DNA of 16,279 nt. Source: Bacilli bacterium. Lineage in GTDB: Bacteria; Bacillota_I; Bacilli_A; RFN20; CAG-288. Where the stretch lies: NCBI GenBank assembly GCA_028707375.1, contig JAQWCB010000005.1, positions 1-16,279 on the forward strand, in the 5' to 3' direction. The notes under the pieces are model-generated. The model was not told the origin of the DNA and did not search any database. It worked only from the letters and a program-made list of their open reading frames with translations. Positions 7,753-14,069 of this stretch are shown in pieces; positions within the stretch are counted from its first letter, which is position 1; each line of letters starts with the position of its first letter. Both the position numbers and the translations under genes were made by a program.

Positions 7753-8844
7753 ATGCACAATTTAGATTATTATTATAACTGTCCAACCAAAATATATTTA
7801 ATTGATGATGGAATAAAAAGAGCTGGAAGTATTATAAAAGGAAACGGATTTCAAAGAATTTTCTTACTCTATGGTGGAAAGTCCCTTAAGACGACAGGAA
7901 ATTATCAGAAATTGATAATTTCTTTAAAGGAAGCAGGAATAGATTATATTGAACAGGGAGGAATATTAGCCAATCCTGACATTTCCTTTGTCAACGATAA
8001 CTTGGAACGTGTTAAAAATTATAAACCTGATTTAATTTTTGCCGTAGGCGGAGGCTCGGTTATCGATACCGCTAAATCGCTTTGCAAAGCCTATTATTAC
8101 AATGGCAATCCTCTTGATTTCAATACCCATAAAGCCATCCCCACCAAGTCACTTCCTCTCGGAGTTTTACTTACGCTTGCTGCTGCTGGCAGCGAGATGT
8201 CCAACAGTTGTGTTATGTCTGATCGTCGCATCAATTTCAAAGGAGGATTCAGTTCGGACCTCAATCGCCCTACTTTTTCTATTCTTGATCCCCAAATCAC
8301 ATATTCAGTCAACCCTTTTCAAACCAGTTGTGGCCTAGTTGATATTATATCTCACTCATTCGAAAGATATTTCAGTCCTTCAAAAAAATATGAATTAGCA
8401 GACTACTTAGCTCTAAGTGTTATCAAACAGTGTATTGAGTTAACTCCTGAATTACTAAAAAATCCAGTTGATTATGAGGCCAGAAGAGCTATGATGTTAT
8501 CATCAACAGTTTCTCATAATGGATGGACTTCCTTCGGGAAAGAATATAATATGCCTTGTCATAAGGTAGAGCATCTTATCTCAGGTCAGCATCCAGATAT
8601 TGCACATGGCTTAGGTCTAAGATTCTTATTAGCGGAATTTATGGAGAAAAACAAAACAACATTAAGCGAGAAAATTTGTAAGTTTGGTGCGTTTTGCTTT
8701 AATATAGATTCAAGTCATCCTGAGGCTACTATTGCTAAACTAAGAGATTATTTTGATAGTCTTCCTCTTCCTAAAACAATGGAAGAAGTTGGAATAACTT
8801 CTCAAGAGAAAAAAGAGTATATTAACCATCTAGAATTAAAATGA
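7753..8844 (+). CDS. Second iron/zinc-containing alcohol dehydrogenase paralogue
   Basis: This 363-residue protein belongs to the same family as the enzyme at 5125-6291. Shared features are LLYGGKSLK near 38-46, GGGSVIDTAKS at 99-109 and the four metal ligands at D197, H201, H270 and H285 (motifs VDIISHSFERYF and CHKVEHLISGQHPDIAHG). Several family positions are altered: AAAGSEMSNS replaces the usual ATGSEMN..., and the C-terminal end is about 25 residues shorter than the paralogue. It may therefore have a different substrate or reduced activity. AAAGGAG lies six bases before the ATG. It is transcribed divergently from the first dehydrogenase and peptidase. No terminator is visible before the next gene, 38 bases away. 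The stop is TGA. Confidence 0.9.
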   Translation: MHNLDYYYNCPTKIYLIDDGIKRAGSIIKGNGFQRIFLLYGGKSLKTTGNYQKLIISLKEAGIDYIEQGGILANPDISFVNDNLERVKNYKPDLIFAVGGGSVIDTAKSLCKAYYYNGNPLDFNTHKAIPTKSLPLGVLLTLAAAGSEMSNSCVMSDRRINFKGGFSSDLNRPTFSILDPQITYSVNPFQTSCGLVDIISHSFERYFSPSKKYELADYLALSVIKQCIELTPELLKNPVDYEARRAMMLSSTVSHNGWTSFGKEYNMPCHKVEHLISGQHPDIAHGLGLRFLLAEFMEKNKTTLSEKICKFGAFCFNIDSSHPEATIAKLRDYFDSLPLPKTMEEVGITSQEKKEYINHLELK

Positions 8845-8848
8845 TATA

Positions 8849-8857
8849 TGCTATAAT
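8849..8857 (+). promoter_or_regulatory. Extended -10 promoter for the M50-like gene
   Basis: TGCTATAAT is a perfect extended -10 element (TG at 8849-8850, TATAAT at 8852-8857), directly after the stop of the alcohol dehydrogenase. There is no good -35 box, as is common for extended -10 promoters. The start site would be near 8864, 19 bases before the next gene. Confidence 0.55.
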
Positions 8858-8882
8858 TAAGTAAATTTGAAAGAAGGATTTT

Positions 8883-10130
8883 ATGGAAAAAGACAACAAA
8901 AATTCGGTTGACACTTCTGATGAACCCAAATTGGGAGTGGAAGAGCAACTTGAGAAACAATCGCAAGCACTTCGTCACAAGAAGACAGATGGTCCACAAA
9001 AGAAATATCTAGATTTAAGTTTTTCTTGGCCGATGCTCATTATAATCGGTTTAGCCACATATGGGATTGCTTATGCTGTCGGGAAAACAGCTAAGGTCAA
9101 TACGGCTAGCATTTTGTGGTTTATTGTCATCAGTTATCTTTTAGCTATTGTTATTTATAATTTAGGTAAAATTATTTTTGGCTATATCGCTGGTTATAAA
9201 ATTGCTCTAATCGAAATTTTAGGATTTCAATTTAATTTTGCTGGGAAGAAATTCAAATTCCGTTTCTTATTGAAAAACATATTCGAACTTCACTTAAAAA
9301 TGATGCCCAGGAAACTTGATGCTAATCCCTTGCTAATGCTATTTGGAGGGACAATATTCTACGCCTTAATTGCCATAATCCTAATCGTGTTGACGCCGGT
9401 TTTATTTAGTGGAGTTTCAACAATTTATATCTATTATGGATGCGCTATGGGAGCACTAATTGTTTTATATGAGATGCTTCCCGTGAAGTTAGATGTCTTT
9501 AACGATATGTATTACATCATTATTATTAACAAGGAAAAGGGAAAAACCCTTTTTAATAGACTTCTTTTAGCGCAAGCACAGGAAAGAGCTGGAGAATTTG
9601 TTGATGATTTCAAATTGGATTCTGTAAAAGATTCGCGCCTCAAGCCCGAAACTCTTTTGTACAAATTGCGGAAAGAAATTTTAAATAGAGATTATAAGGG
9701 TGCTATGAAAACTGTCAATGAAATAAATTATTACTCCTTATATCTTTGCGATCAGACAAAAGTTGAAGCACTTTATGAACAAATGTATGTTTATTTAGTC
9801 CAAGGTTATTCCAAAGAAGCCGAAAAGCTTATTCTTGTTTTAGAAAAGAAAGCAAAAAACAGCGCAGATTTATTTTCCACTCCATATTCGGCGCGCACCG
9901 AAATTCTCATCGCCGGTCTCGTGGATAACTCGCTTGAACAAGTGCTTACTAAACGAAATGCTTTCATTACTCAGTGTCGATATTTTGGTCCCACTGATTG
10001 CGTTAAAAAGAATATTGAACTTGCCCAAAAAGGAATTGACAAAATAAAGTTGACTCACCCTAATTGGAAAATATACGATTTACCTAATAACATGTTCGAA
10101 GTTAATAAACAAGAAGACGACGAAGATTAA
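8883..10130 (+). CDS. Multi-pass membrane protein resembling M50 site-2 proteases, zinc motif lost
   Basis: This is a 415-residue protein with a polar 45-residue cytoplasmic-type start and about four membrane helices (50-67, 77-97, 151-175, 180-198). After them comes a soluble helical C-terminal half with TPR-like helix pairs (about 225-390) and an acidic tail, EDDED. Residues 85-105 (LLAIVIYNLGKIIFGYIAGYK) resemble the first zinc-site helix of Firmicutes M50 proteases, in which HELGH precedes a similar hydrophobic stretch and GYK. Here YNLGK (92-96) stands in that place, so both His ligands and the catalytic Glu are missing. The later NDxxY-like FNDMYYI (206-212) resembles the second metal motif and keeps its Asp. 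I infer an inactive M50-fold protein; the assignment is by eye. GAAGGA lies a few bases before the ATG. Its stop overlaps the convergent lipoprotein gene. Confidence 0.7.
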   Translation: MEKDNKNSVDTSDEPKLGVEEQLEKQSQALRHKKTDGPQKKYLDLSFSWPMLIIIGLATYGIAYAVGKTAKVNTASILWFIVISYLLAIVIYNLGKIIFGYIAGYKIALIEILGFQFNFAGKKFKFRFLLKNIFELHLKMMPRKLDANPLLMLFGGTIFYALIAIILIVLTPVLFSGVSTIYIYYGCAMGALIVLYEMLPVKLDVFNDMYYIIIINKEKGKTLFNRLLLAQAQERAGEFVDDFKLDSVKDSRLKPETLLYKLRKEILNRDYKGAMKTVNEINYYSLYLCDQTKVEALYEQMYVYLVQGYSKEAEKLILVLEKKAKNSADLFSTPYSARTEILIAGLVDNSLEQVLTKRNAFITQCRYFGPTDCVKKNIELAQKGIDKIKLTHPNWKIYDLPNNMFEVNKQEDDED

Positions 10131-11707
10131 ATTGAAAATAAAACACTTTGACTAGGATTGCCCATCATTGTTTCGAATTCAACAGAAGTAATAACGGAAT
10201 TATATGTAAGATTATAGTAAGTGACATTGCTCGTTTCTGGATTGCAATCAAATCCCAACTCGATTTCAGCGCCTAAATAATTGGCCTTAAAGACATATTG
10301 TGGATTGTAAGAACTATTATTTGTATTGTAGGAAGTAATATTGCTTAATTCCATAACGGAATTTTGGTTTTGACTGGTGTTATCGACATATAGTTTATTG
10401 CTGCTCAAACTACCAACAATCTTAGCTGTATTGGATTTTTTCTTGTCATCATCATAGTTTCCATCTCCGCACTCTGCCTTAAGAGAATCACCATTTTTGT
10501 ATAGAATTGGATTTTTAAAGTCATCAGCAAATTGTCCAAAAAAGGTCCACCACCACCAATTGTCGTCTTTTACCCATTGGGTGGCTTGATCCACCGCATC
10601 AGGAATCGACATGCCATTGTTTAAAGCTTCAAAAAAGTTTTCAGGGAAAGATCTTTGTGTTGTATCGTAAATCGTTCCAACATATCCAAGAGAATAATTA
10701 GCACCATTTTTTACAGATTCATATGCCATGGATGTCTTATCTCCGCTTATACCATTTTTGAAATAATTCCTTGCACCATGACATGTCATCCAAATGGCTA
10801 TCTTTGTTCCATTCATATTTGGAATATCATTATACGTAAAGCCTTCTGGAGATGTACTATTGTAAAATTCAACACCAGCAGCATTACTATATCCATGTCC
10901 AGAAAAAACAAAGTATTCACAATTTATTTTTTTCTTGCCATTTGGTGCTTCTTCTAATATGGCGGATTTGCCTCTATTTCCTTGAACTTCAATATAATAA
11001 TTAGGAAAGTAAGGCTTTACATTGTTTAATGAACTTGGACGATCATTATTATTCTTATCAAAATCATATACACCAGCAAAATATAAAGCGTTTTTCGGCC
11101 TTAGTGTCAAATATACGCAACCAACAGCTCTTGAATTGTATCCTCTGACTCGAACTTTAAGATTATTCAAATTTGAAAAATTATATGTGATTCTAGAGTA
11201 TCGGTTAGATGATCCAAATATATCATCACTAGATGCAAGTACATTATTATTTTGGTCACAAAGTTCTAAATAAGTGTCAACGATAACCGAACCACATTTT
11301 TCAGTTTCAATAATAAAATCTCCAGTTGAAGGGGGAGTTAAATTGAAATATTGGGTATTAGTTCCATTGATGTAAATTTTATTTTTCAAATCATTCCCTA
11401 ATGTGTCAGTTTTACAAAAAAGCCACTGGTAATTTTTGTTTGTGGTAGCATCACTAATCGTTTTTTGTACTAACGTATTGTTAGATGAAACACTTCCATC
11501 CTTCGGAATAATGTATTTACCAAAAGTTGATACACCTGATGAAATCGTGTAACCATATTTTGATTTTTCAATTATAAATTTATTTGATAAGAATCCCTCT
11601 AGACTTGTATTACTATCTTTACCTAATTTCAATGTCGCATTTTCATTATTATTTTCAAGCCTTAAAGTAGAATCAGGGCTATTAATGGGCGTTATAGTGT
11701 AGTACAT
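10127..11707 (-). CDS. Caspase-like cysteine peptidase portion with PPC-like domain
   Basis: This is the 526-codon frame after the TAG. Residues 1-100 are the last two repeats of a beta-trefoil lectin. Residues about 105-205 match the PPC (bacterial pre-peptidase C-terminal) pattern: IYINGTNTQYFNL, VDTYLELCDQNNNVLASSDD and YSRITYNF, ending in VRVRGYNSRAVGCVYLTL. Residues about 206-405 look like a clan CD caspase/gingipain-type fold. The catalytic pair would be H271 in YFVFSGHGYS and C309 in IAIWMTCHGAR, each after a hydrophobic strand, followed by YSLGYVGTIYD. A run of four tryptophans is at 384-387. The C-terminal 120 residues are Asn/Ser/Tyr-rich and not recognised. The ATG has no good ribosome site and lies inside the lectin domain, so it is probably not a natural start. 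Without its signal peptide the product would stay in the cytoplasm. Peptidase class is inferred. Confidence 0.7.
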   Translation of the reverse strand: MYYTITPINSPDSTLRLENNNENATLKLGKDSNTSLEGFLSNKFIIEKSKYGYTISSGVSTFGKYIIPKDGSVSSNNTLVQKTISDATTNKNYQWLFCKTDTLGNDLKNKIYINGTNTQYFNLTPPSTGDFIIETEKCGSVIVDTYLELCDQNNNVLASSDDIFGSSNRYSRITYNFSNLNNLKVRVRGYNSRAVGCVYLTLRPKNALYFAGVYDFDKNNNDRPSSLNNVKPYFPNYYIEVQGNRGKSAILEEAPNGKKKINCEYFVFSGHGYSNAAGVEFYNSTSPEGFTYNDIPNMNGTKIAIWMTCHGARNYFKNGISGDKTSMAYESVKNGANYSLGYVGTIYDTTQRSFPENFFEALNNGMSIPDAVDQATQWVKDDNWWWWTFFGQFADDFKNPILYKNGDSLKAECGDGNYDDDKKKSNTAKIVGSLSSNKLYVDNTSQNQNSVMELSNITSYNTNNSSYNPQYVFKANYLGAEIELGFDCNPETSNVTYYNLTYNSVITSVEFETMMGNPSQSVLFSI

Positions 11708-11764
11708 CTTATCATCATATTTAGCTTGCTCATGGACTACGAATCGTTGATTCCCCCAACCGTT

Positions 11765-12049
11765 CTAGCTATATAAGATAGGAGCAGTTCCATCACTATA
11801 ATTACTATTTGGAATATCCCAAACTAAATTATCGTTTCCAGCAGTTCTAATAAAGTAAACACCACCATCATCTAACTCATCTACATTGGTCCACAATTCA
11901 GTTTGGTTGCTAATTGCACGTTTTACGGATGATGTTTTCTTTAATTCGTTGGCTGGATAATCAATAAATGAGTTAAAACTTGAGCATGACAAAACAACCA
12001 AGACACTAACGAGTGCACAGCACCTAAACAATGTTTTCTTTACGGACAT
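11765..12049 (-). CDS. Lipoprotein N-terminal fragment (signal peptide and start of lectin domain)
   Basis: This is the 94-residue front part of the broken gene. It has a lipoprotein signal: basic MSVKK, a hydrophobic core and the lipobox VLSC with C22 as the lipidated residue. A linker of about 30 residues follows, then the first beta-trefoil repeat (GGVYFIRTAGNDNLVWDI), which stops in mid-repeat at TAG. AAAGGA lies seven bases before the ATG, and the start overlaps the end of the upstream membrane-protein gene by 26 bases, so translation is probably coupled. If made, the product would be a short, probably unfolded surface lipoprotein. Confidence 0.75.
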   Translation of the reverse strand: MSVKKTLFRCCALVSVLVVLSCSSFNSFIDYPANELKKTSSVKRAISNQTELWTNVDELDDGGVYFIRTAGNDNLVWDIPNSNYSDGTAPILYS

Positions 12050-12533
12050 TTTTATATCCTTTCCTTAATATAAGAGCAAAATTTATAACAATGATTCCAA
12101 TTGAAATTAACAAAGAAAGCAAGGTGAAAACTAATATAAGCGGTTTAGCATAAAATAAAGCAATAGCAAGAACACCTGAGATAAGCAAAGATAATGAAGA
12201 TATCACAAGTAGCAAATTACTGGTCTTTTTATTTTTTAAAATGAGCAATACCAAAAAAACTAGACTTAGCATAATAGAAAGTATCTCAAAAGTAAGTAAA
12301 ATTACATAGCTAATTCTTAACCCAAACGAGTAAAAATCGTCGAACAATATATGAAATAGTGGTTGCTCAGAAATTGTTACATATAAATCTGGGTTAGTTG
12401 AAGAAAGAACTTGATGCGGATATCCAAATATATTAAGAGTTGGAAAAGTAACTGAAATCAATAAAACCAAAGAAATAAACAAAAGAAAAACATTAATCAT
12501 GTCGAGCGTAGCGAATCTTTTTGATTTGTTCAT
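12024..12533 (-). CDS. Four-helix membrane protein encoded before the caspase-like lipoprotein
   Basis: I do not recognise this 169-residue protein. It has four hydrophobic helices (about 13-36, 72-97, 104-126 and 132-153), with a roughly 35-residue segment between helices one and two that is predicted to be outside (NIFGYPHQVLSSTNPDLYVT and following). The ends are basic: MNKSKRF at the start and RKGYKNVRKENIV at the end. The open frame extends 62 codons upstream, but GGAGG at 12548-12544 lies ten bases before the ATG at 12533, and the upstream part has no such site and no membrane-protein character. The 26-base overlap with the lipoprotein gene suggests the two proteins work together, perhaps at the membrane surface. 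Function is unknown. Confidence 0.72.
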   Translation of the reverse strand: MNKSKRFATLDMINVFLLFISLVLLISVTFPTLNIFGYPHQVLSSTNPDLYVTISEQPLFHILFDDFYSFGLRISYVILLTFEILSIMLSLVFLVLLILKNKKTSNLLLVISSLSLLISGVLAIALFYAKPLILVFTLLSLLISIGIIVINFALILRKGYKNVRKENIV

Positions 12534-12630
12534 TATCGACTTACCTCCATTATATGCATAAACCGAAAAACAATCTTTCATTTTTGTAATACTTATAGAT
12601 GGCAAAAGCATCAAATTATTCATTGATTTT

Positions 12631-12660
12631 ATTATATTACTAAAGCATTGAAAAAAACAA
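12631..12660 (-). promoter_or_regulatory. Candidate promoter for the membrane protein-lipoprotein pair
   Basis: On the minus strand TTGTTT (12660-12655) and a perfect TATAAT (12636-12631) are 18 bases apart. The inferred start would give a leader of about 90 bases before the gene at 12533. It lies immediately after the recombinase remnant. Confidence 0.45.
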
Positions 12661-12666
12661 CAATTG

Positions 12667-12867
12667 TCATGCATAGGGGCTATATGATAAAAAACTGTTA
12701 AGTGACATAGTAAACGCAAAAATTTCTTTTTCGTATCTTTTCATCCTTGTGACTTCATTTAGGACTTTCTCAAAATTGGCAAGAACATCCTCTTTGTTCC
12801 TTATCATCTCGTTATAGGCCTTAACAAACATTTTCTTGATATCTTCTTCGTTGAGCGCCAGGGTCAT
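12667..12867 (-). pseudogene. Large serine recombinase remnant, C-terminal piece in shifted frame
   Basis: This frame continues the recombinase at 12864-13586 after a one-base frameshift. Read in this frame from about 12917, the sequence gives IWQCNYKFDKKNKKQCMTLA, which supplies the second cysteine pair of the zinc ribbon (first pair CADCG in the other frame). A coiled-coil helix, NEEDIKKMFVKAYNEMI, follows, as in large serine recombinases. After about KEIFAFTMS the family resemblance ends and a stop follows, so the long C-terminal coiled coil and tail are lost. Confidence 0.7.
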
Positions 12868-13586
12868 GCATTGCTTCTTGTTCTTTTTATCGAACTTGTA
12901 GTTGCACTGCCAGATAGTTTTTTATATTTTTCGTTGTTCAAATGCCAGATCTTAAGTCCGTAGAGATGACCGCAATCTGCACAGATTAAATTTGAAGAAA
13001 AGCAGTTCTTGGAGGAATAGGAGTATCTAAGCTCTTTCCTTCTTTTCAGCTCGAGCTGAGGCATTTCCAACTCTTCTTTGGGAATGATTGTAGGATGTGA
13101 GTCCTTCACGTAATATTTTGGAACTTCGCCATTGTTCATCTTTTTACTATGGGTCAGGAAGTCCTCTACGAAAGTCTCCTGAAGGATAGCCGAACCACTA
13201 TATTTCTCGTTCTTAAGTATTCCCATCATGGTGGTATCAGACCATCTGTACTTGCCCATAAGGCTCTTTACTCCTTTGCTTTCAAGCATTTTTCCTATCT
13301 GTCTAAAGGTCCTGCCACTCGGGAACTCCTTATATATCGGCCTTACAATCAAAGCCGTGGATTCATCAATCGCTATGACTTTTGTTCTAACTTCCTGACT
13401 TTGGAGTATCTTTCTTCTTTCTAAGAAAGCTTGGCTCATATTGGCTTTTCTATCGTATTGAATCAAAGGTATTATTCTTTCTATTACATCTTTATAAATA
13501 AGCTCCAAGGTGTCGTCATCGTTCACATAGATGAAACTGATGATTCCCTTGAGCTTTTTAATATAGAATTCGTCAGTTCGAACCAA
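12864..13586 (-). pseudogene. Large serine recombinase remnant, recombinase domain and zinc ribbon
   Basis: Residues about 75-180 match the central domain of large serine recombinases: ALIVRPIYKEFPSGRTF, GKYRWSDTTMMGILKNEKYS and HPTIIPKEELEM. NLICADCGHLYGLKIWHLN (200-216) is the first half of the zinc ribbon. The frame then drifts into SGSATTSSIKRTRSNA and stops. One missing A in the run at 12918-12923 explains this: with seven A bases the frame would continue as KKTIWQCN. The N-terminal resolvase domain with the catalytic serine is absent, so the protein cannot be an active recombinase. Residues 5-33, ending DDDTLELIYKD, look instead like the C-terminal tail of such an enzyme, suggesting fusion of two tandem copies. 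The start is an arbitrary TTG without a ribosome site. Base composition is less AT-rich than the neighbouring lipoprotein gene (one sampled 60-base line has 26 G/C against 18). Confidence 0.8.
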
Positions 13587-13616
13587 TTTTCATCAACTAG
13601 CGAAACGCCAAAAATT

Positions 13617-13639
13617 AAAAAACGCCCGATTTCTCGAGC
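13617..13639 (-). terminator. Terminator after tRNA-Ser
   Basis: On the minus strand GCTCGA and TCGGGC pair (one G-U) around a GAAA tetraloop, followed by G and six T bases. It lies 53 bases past the tRNA-Ser 3' end and separates the tRNAs from the recombinase remnant. Confidence 0.65.
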
Positions 13640-13692
13640 AAATATCGTTCACTTTGACACCCTTACTTTGTATCAAAATATTAGTTATAAGA

Positions 13693-13782
13693 TGGCGGAG
13701 CAGAAGAGATTCGAACTCTTGCAGGGTTGCCCCTCTGCTGGTTTTCAAGACCAGTCCCTTCAGCCAGCTTGGGTACTGCTCC
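13693..13782 (-). tRNA. tRNA-Ser (anticodon UGA)
   Basis: The 90-base gene includes an encoded CCA. The acceptor GGAGCAG pairs with CTGCTCC, with G as discriminator. The anticodon stem CTGGT/ACCAG encloses loop CTTGAAA with anticodon TGA (13747-13745). The T arm contains GTTCGAATC, and a long variable arm (about CAGAGGGGCAACCCTG) marks a class II serine tRNA. It reads UCA and other UCN codons. It follows tRNA-Val by 50 bases. Confidence 0.95.
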
Positions 13783-13795
13783 GTGGGTTTTGATT

Positions 13796-13820
13796 AAAAA
13801 AGGGATCAATTTTTGACCCC
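13796..13820 (-). terminator. Terminator-like hairpin between tRNA-Val and tRNA-Ser
   Basis: On the minus strand GGGGTCAA pairs with TTGATCCC (one G-U) around AAA, followed directly by six T bases. It sits 12 bases after the tRNA-Val gene and 13 bases before tRNA-Ser, so it would end most tRNA-Val transcripts. It may instead be leaky or act in processing, since no separate tRNA-Ser promoter is visible. Confidence 0.6.
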
Positions 13821-13832
13821 ACTTTTCTAAAA

Positions 13833-13908
13833 TGGTGGGCGGTACAGGGCTCGAACCTGTGACCTTCTGCACGTCAAGCAGATGCTCTCCCAACTGAGCT
13901 AACCGCCC
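13833..13908 (-). tRNA. tRNA-Val (anticodon GAC)
   Basis: The 76-base gene includes an encoded CCA. The acceptor GGGCGGT pairs with ACCGCCC, with A as discriminator. The D arm is AGCTCAGTTGGGAGAGC, the anticodon stem TCTGC/GCAGA encloses loop TTGACGT with anticodon GAC (13875-13873), and the T arm is ACAGG/CCTGT around TTCGAGC. It decodes GUC/GUU. A strong promoter lies directly upstream. Confidence 0.95.
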
Positions 13909-13918
13909 ATCTTTAATG

Positions 13919-13947
13919 ATTTTACATATCAGCGTTAGAATTGTCAA
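13919..13947 (-). promoter_or_regulatory. Strong sigma-A promoter for the tRNA genes
   Basis: On the minus strand a perfect TTGACA (13947-13942) and TAAAAT (13924-13919) are separated by exactly 17 bases. The expected start is a few bases before the 5' end of tRNA-Val at 13908. This is the best promoter match in the window. Confidence 0.82.
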
Positions 13948-13974
13948 CAAGTTCTAAAAAAATTGAAGATAATT

Positions 13975-14043
13975 TATCAATTTATCAAAAATTAGAGCCA
14001 TCATTAAAAGTATCAAACTATCAAAATATTATTTTTTTGATAG
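13975..14043. repeat. Repeated TATCAA motifs and a 9-bp inverted repeat upstream of pyrG
   Basis: TATCAA occurs at 13975, 13983, 14011 and 14019, that is two pairs of the form TATCAAnnTATCAA whose starts are 36 bases apart. An inverted copy (TTGATA) is at 14037-14042. The last pair and the inverted copy make a perfect nine-base inverted repeat, CTATCAAAA (14018-14026) with TTTTGATAG (14035-14043). The array fills the gap between the tRNA promoter and the pyrG promoter and could bind a regulator. AT richness raises the chance background. Confidence 0.5.
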
Positions 14044-14060
14044 TGCTAAAAATATTTACA

Positions 14061-14069
14061 TGTTAGAAT
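14061..14069 (+). promoter_or_regulatory. Candidate extended -10 promoter for pyrG
   Basis: TGTTAGAAT is an extended -10 element with one mismatch in the hexamer. The start site would fall near 14076, giving a leader of about 50 bases. The leader contains AGCCCTGAA and, at 14114-14120, GAGGGGG, which is also the ribosome site. No long transcribed G run at the start site, as in Bacillus pyrG, is evident. Confidence 0.45.

Larger units (their letters stand above)
10127..12049 (-). pseudogene. Ricin-lectin / PPC / caspase-like lipoprotein gene split by an in-frame TAG
   Basis: Two open frames, 12049-11765 and 11707-10127, lie in the same reading frame. They are separated by a single TAG (11767-11765) and 19 sense codons. 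Read through the TAG, the sequence gives LYS-stop-NGWGNQRFVVHEQ, and NGxxNQRF is the usual end of a ricin-type beta-trefoil repeat, so the coding sense clearly continues across the stop. The intact gene would have 640 sense-or-TAG codons: lipoprotein signal, beta-trefoil lectin, PPC-like beta domain, caspase-like domain and a beta-rich end. The TAG could come from CAG (Gln) by one transition, or from a Tyr codon. No frameshift is seen elsewhere. TAG ends ftsY and the M29 gene normally here, so general TAG recoding is unlikely. A sequencing error or a mixed population remains possible. Confidence 0.8.

Noticed and set aside
10127..12049. TAG as a recoded sense codon in this organism
   Set aside because: ftsY, the M29 peptidase and the DUF308-like gene all end naturally at TAG, so TAG is a working stop here.
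12549..12554. TATAAT just before the four-helix membrane protein as its -10 box
   Set aside because: The start site would fall inside the ribosome site, leaving no usable leader; the pair at 12631-12660 fits better.
12534..12719. A 62-codon N-terminal extension of the four-helix membrane protein
   Set aside because: It has no ribosome site, contains the promoter candidate, and GGAGG is well placed before the internal ATG at 12533.
13431..13950. Open frames across the tRNA genes on both strands
   Set aside because: They are made of tRNA sequence and spacer, with no ribosome site or protein-like character.
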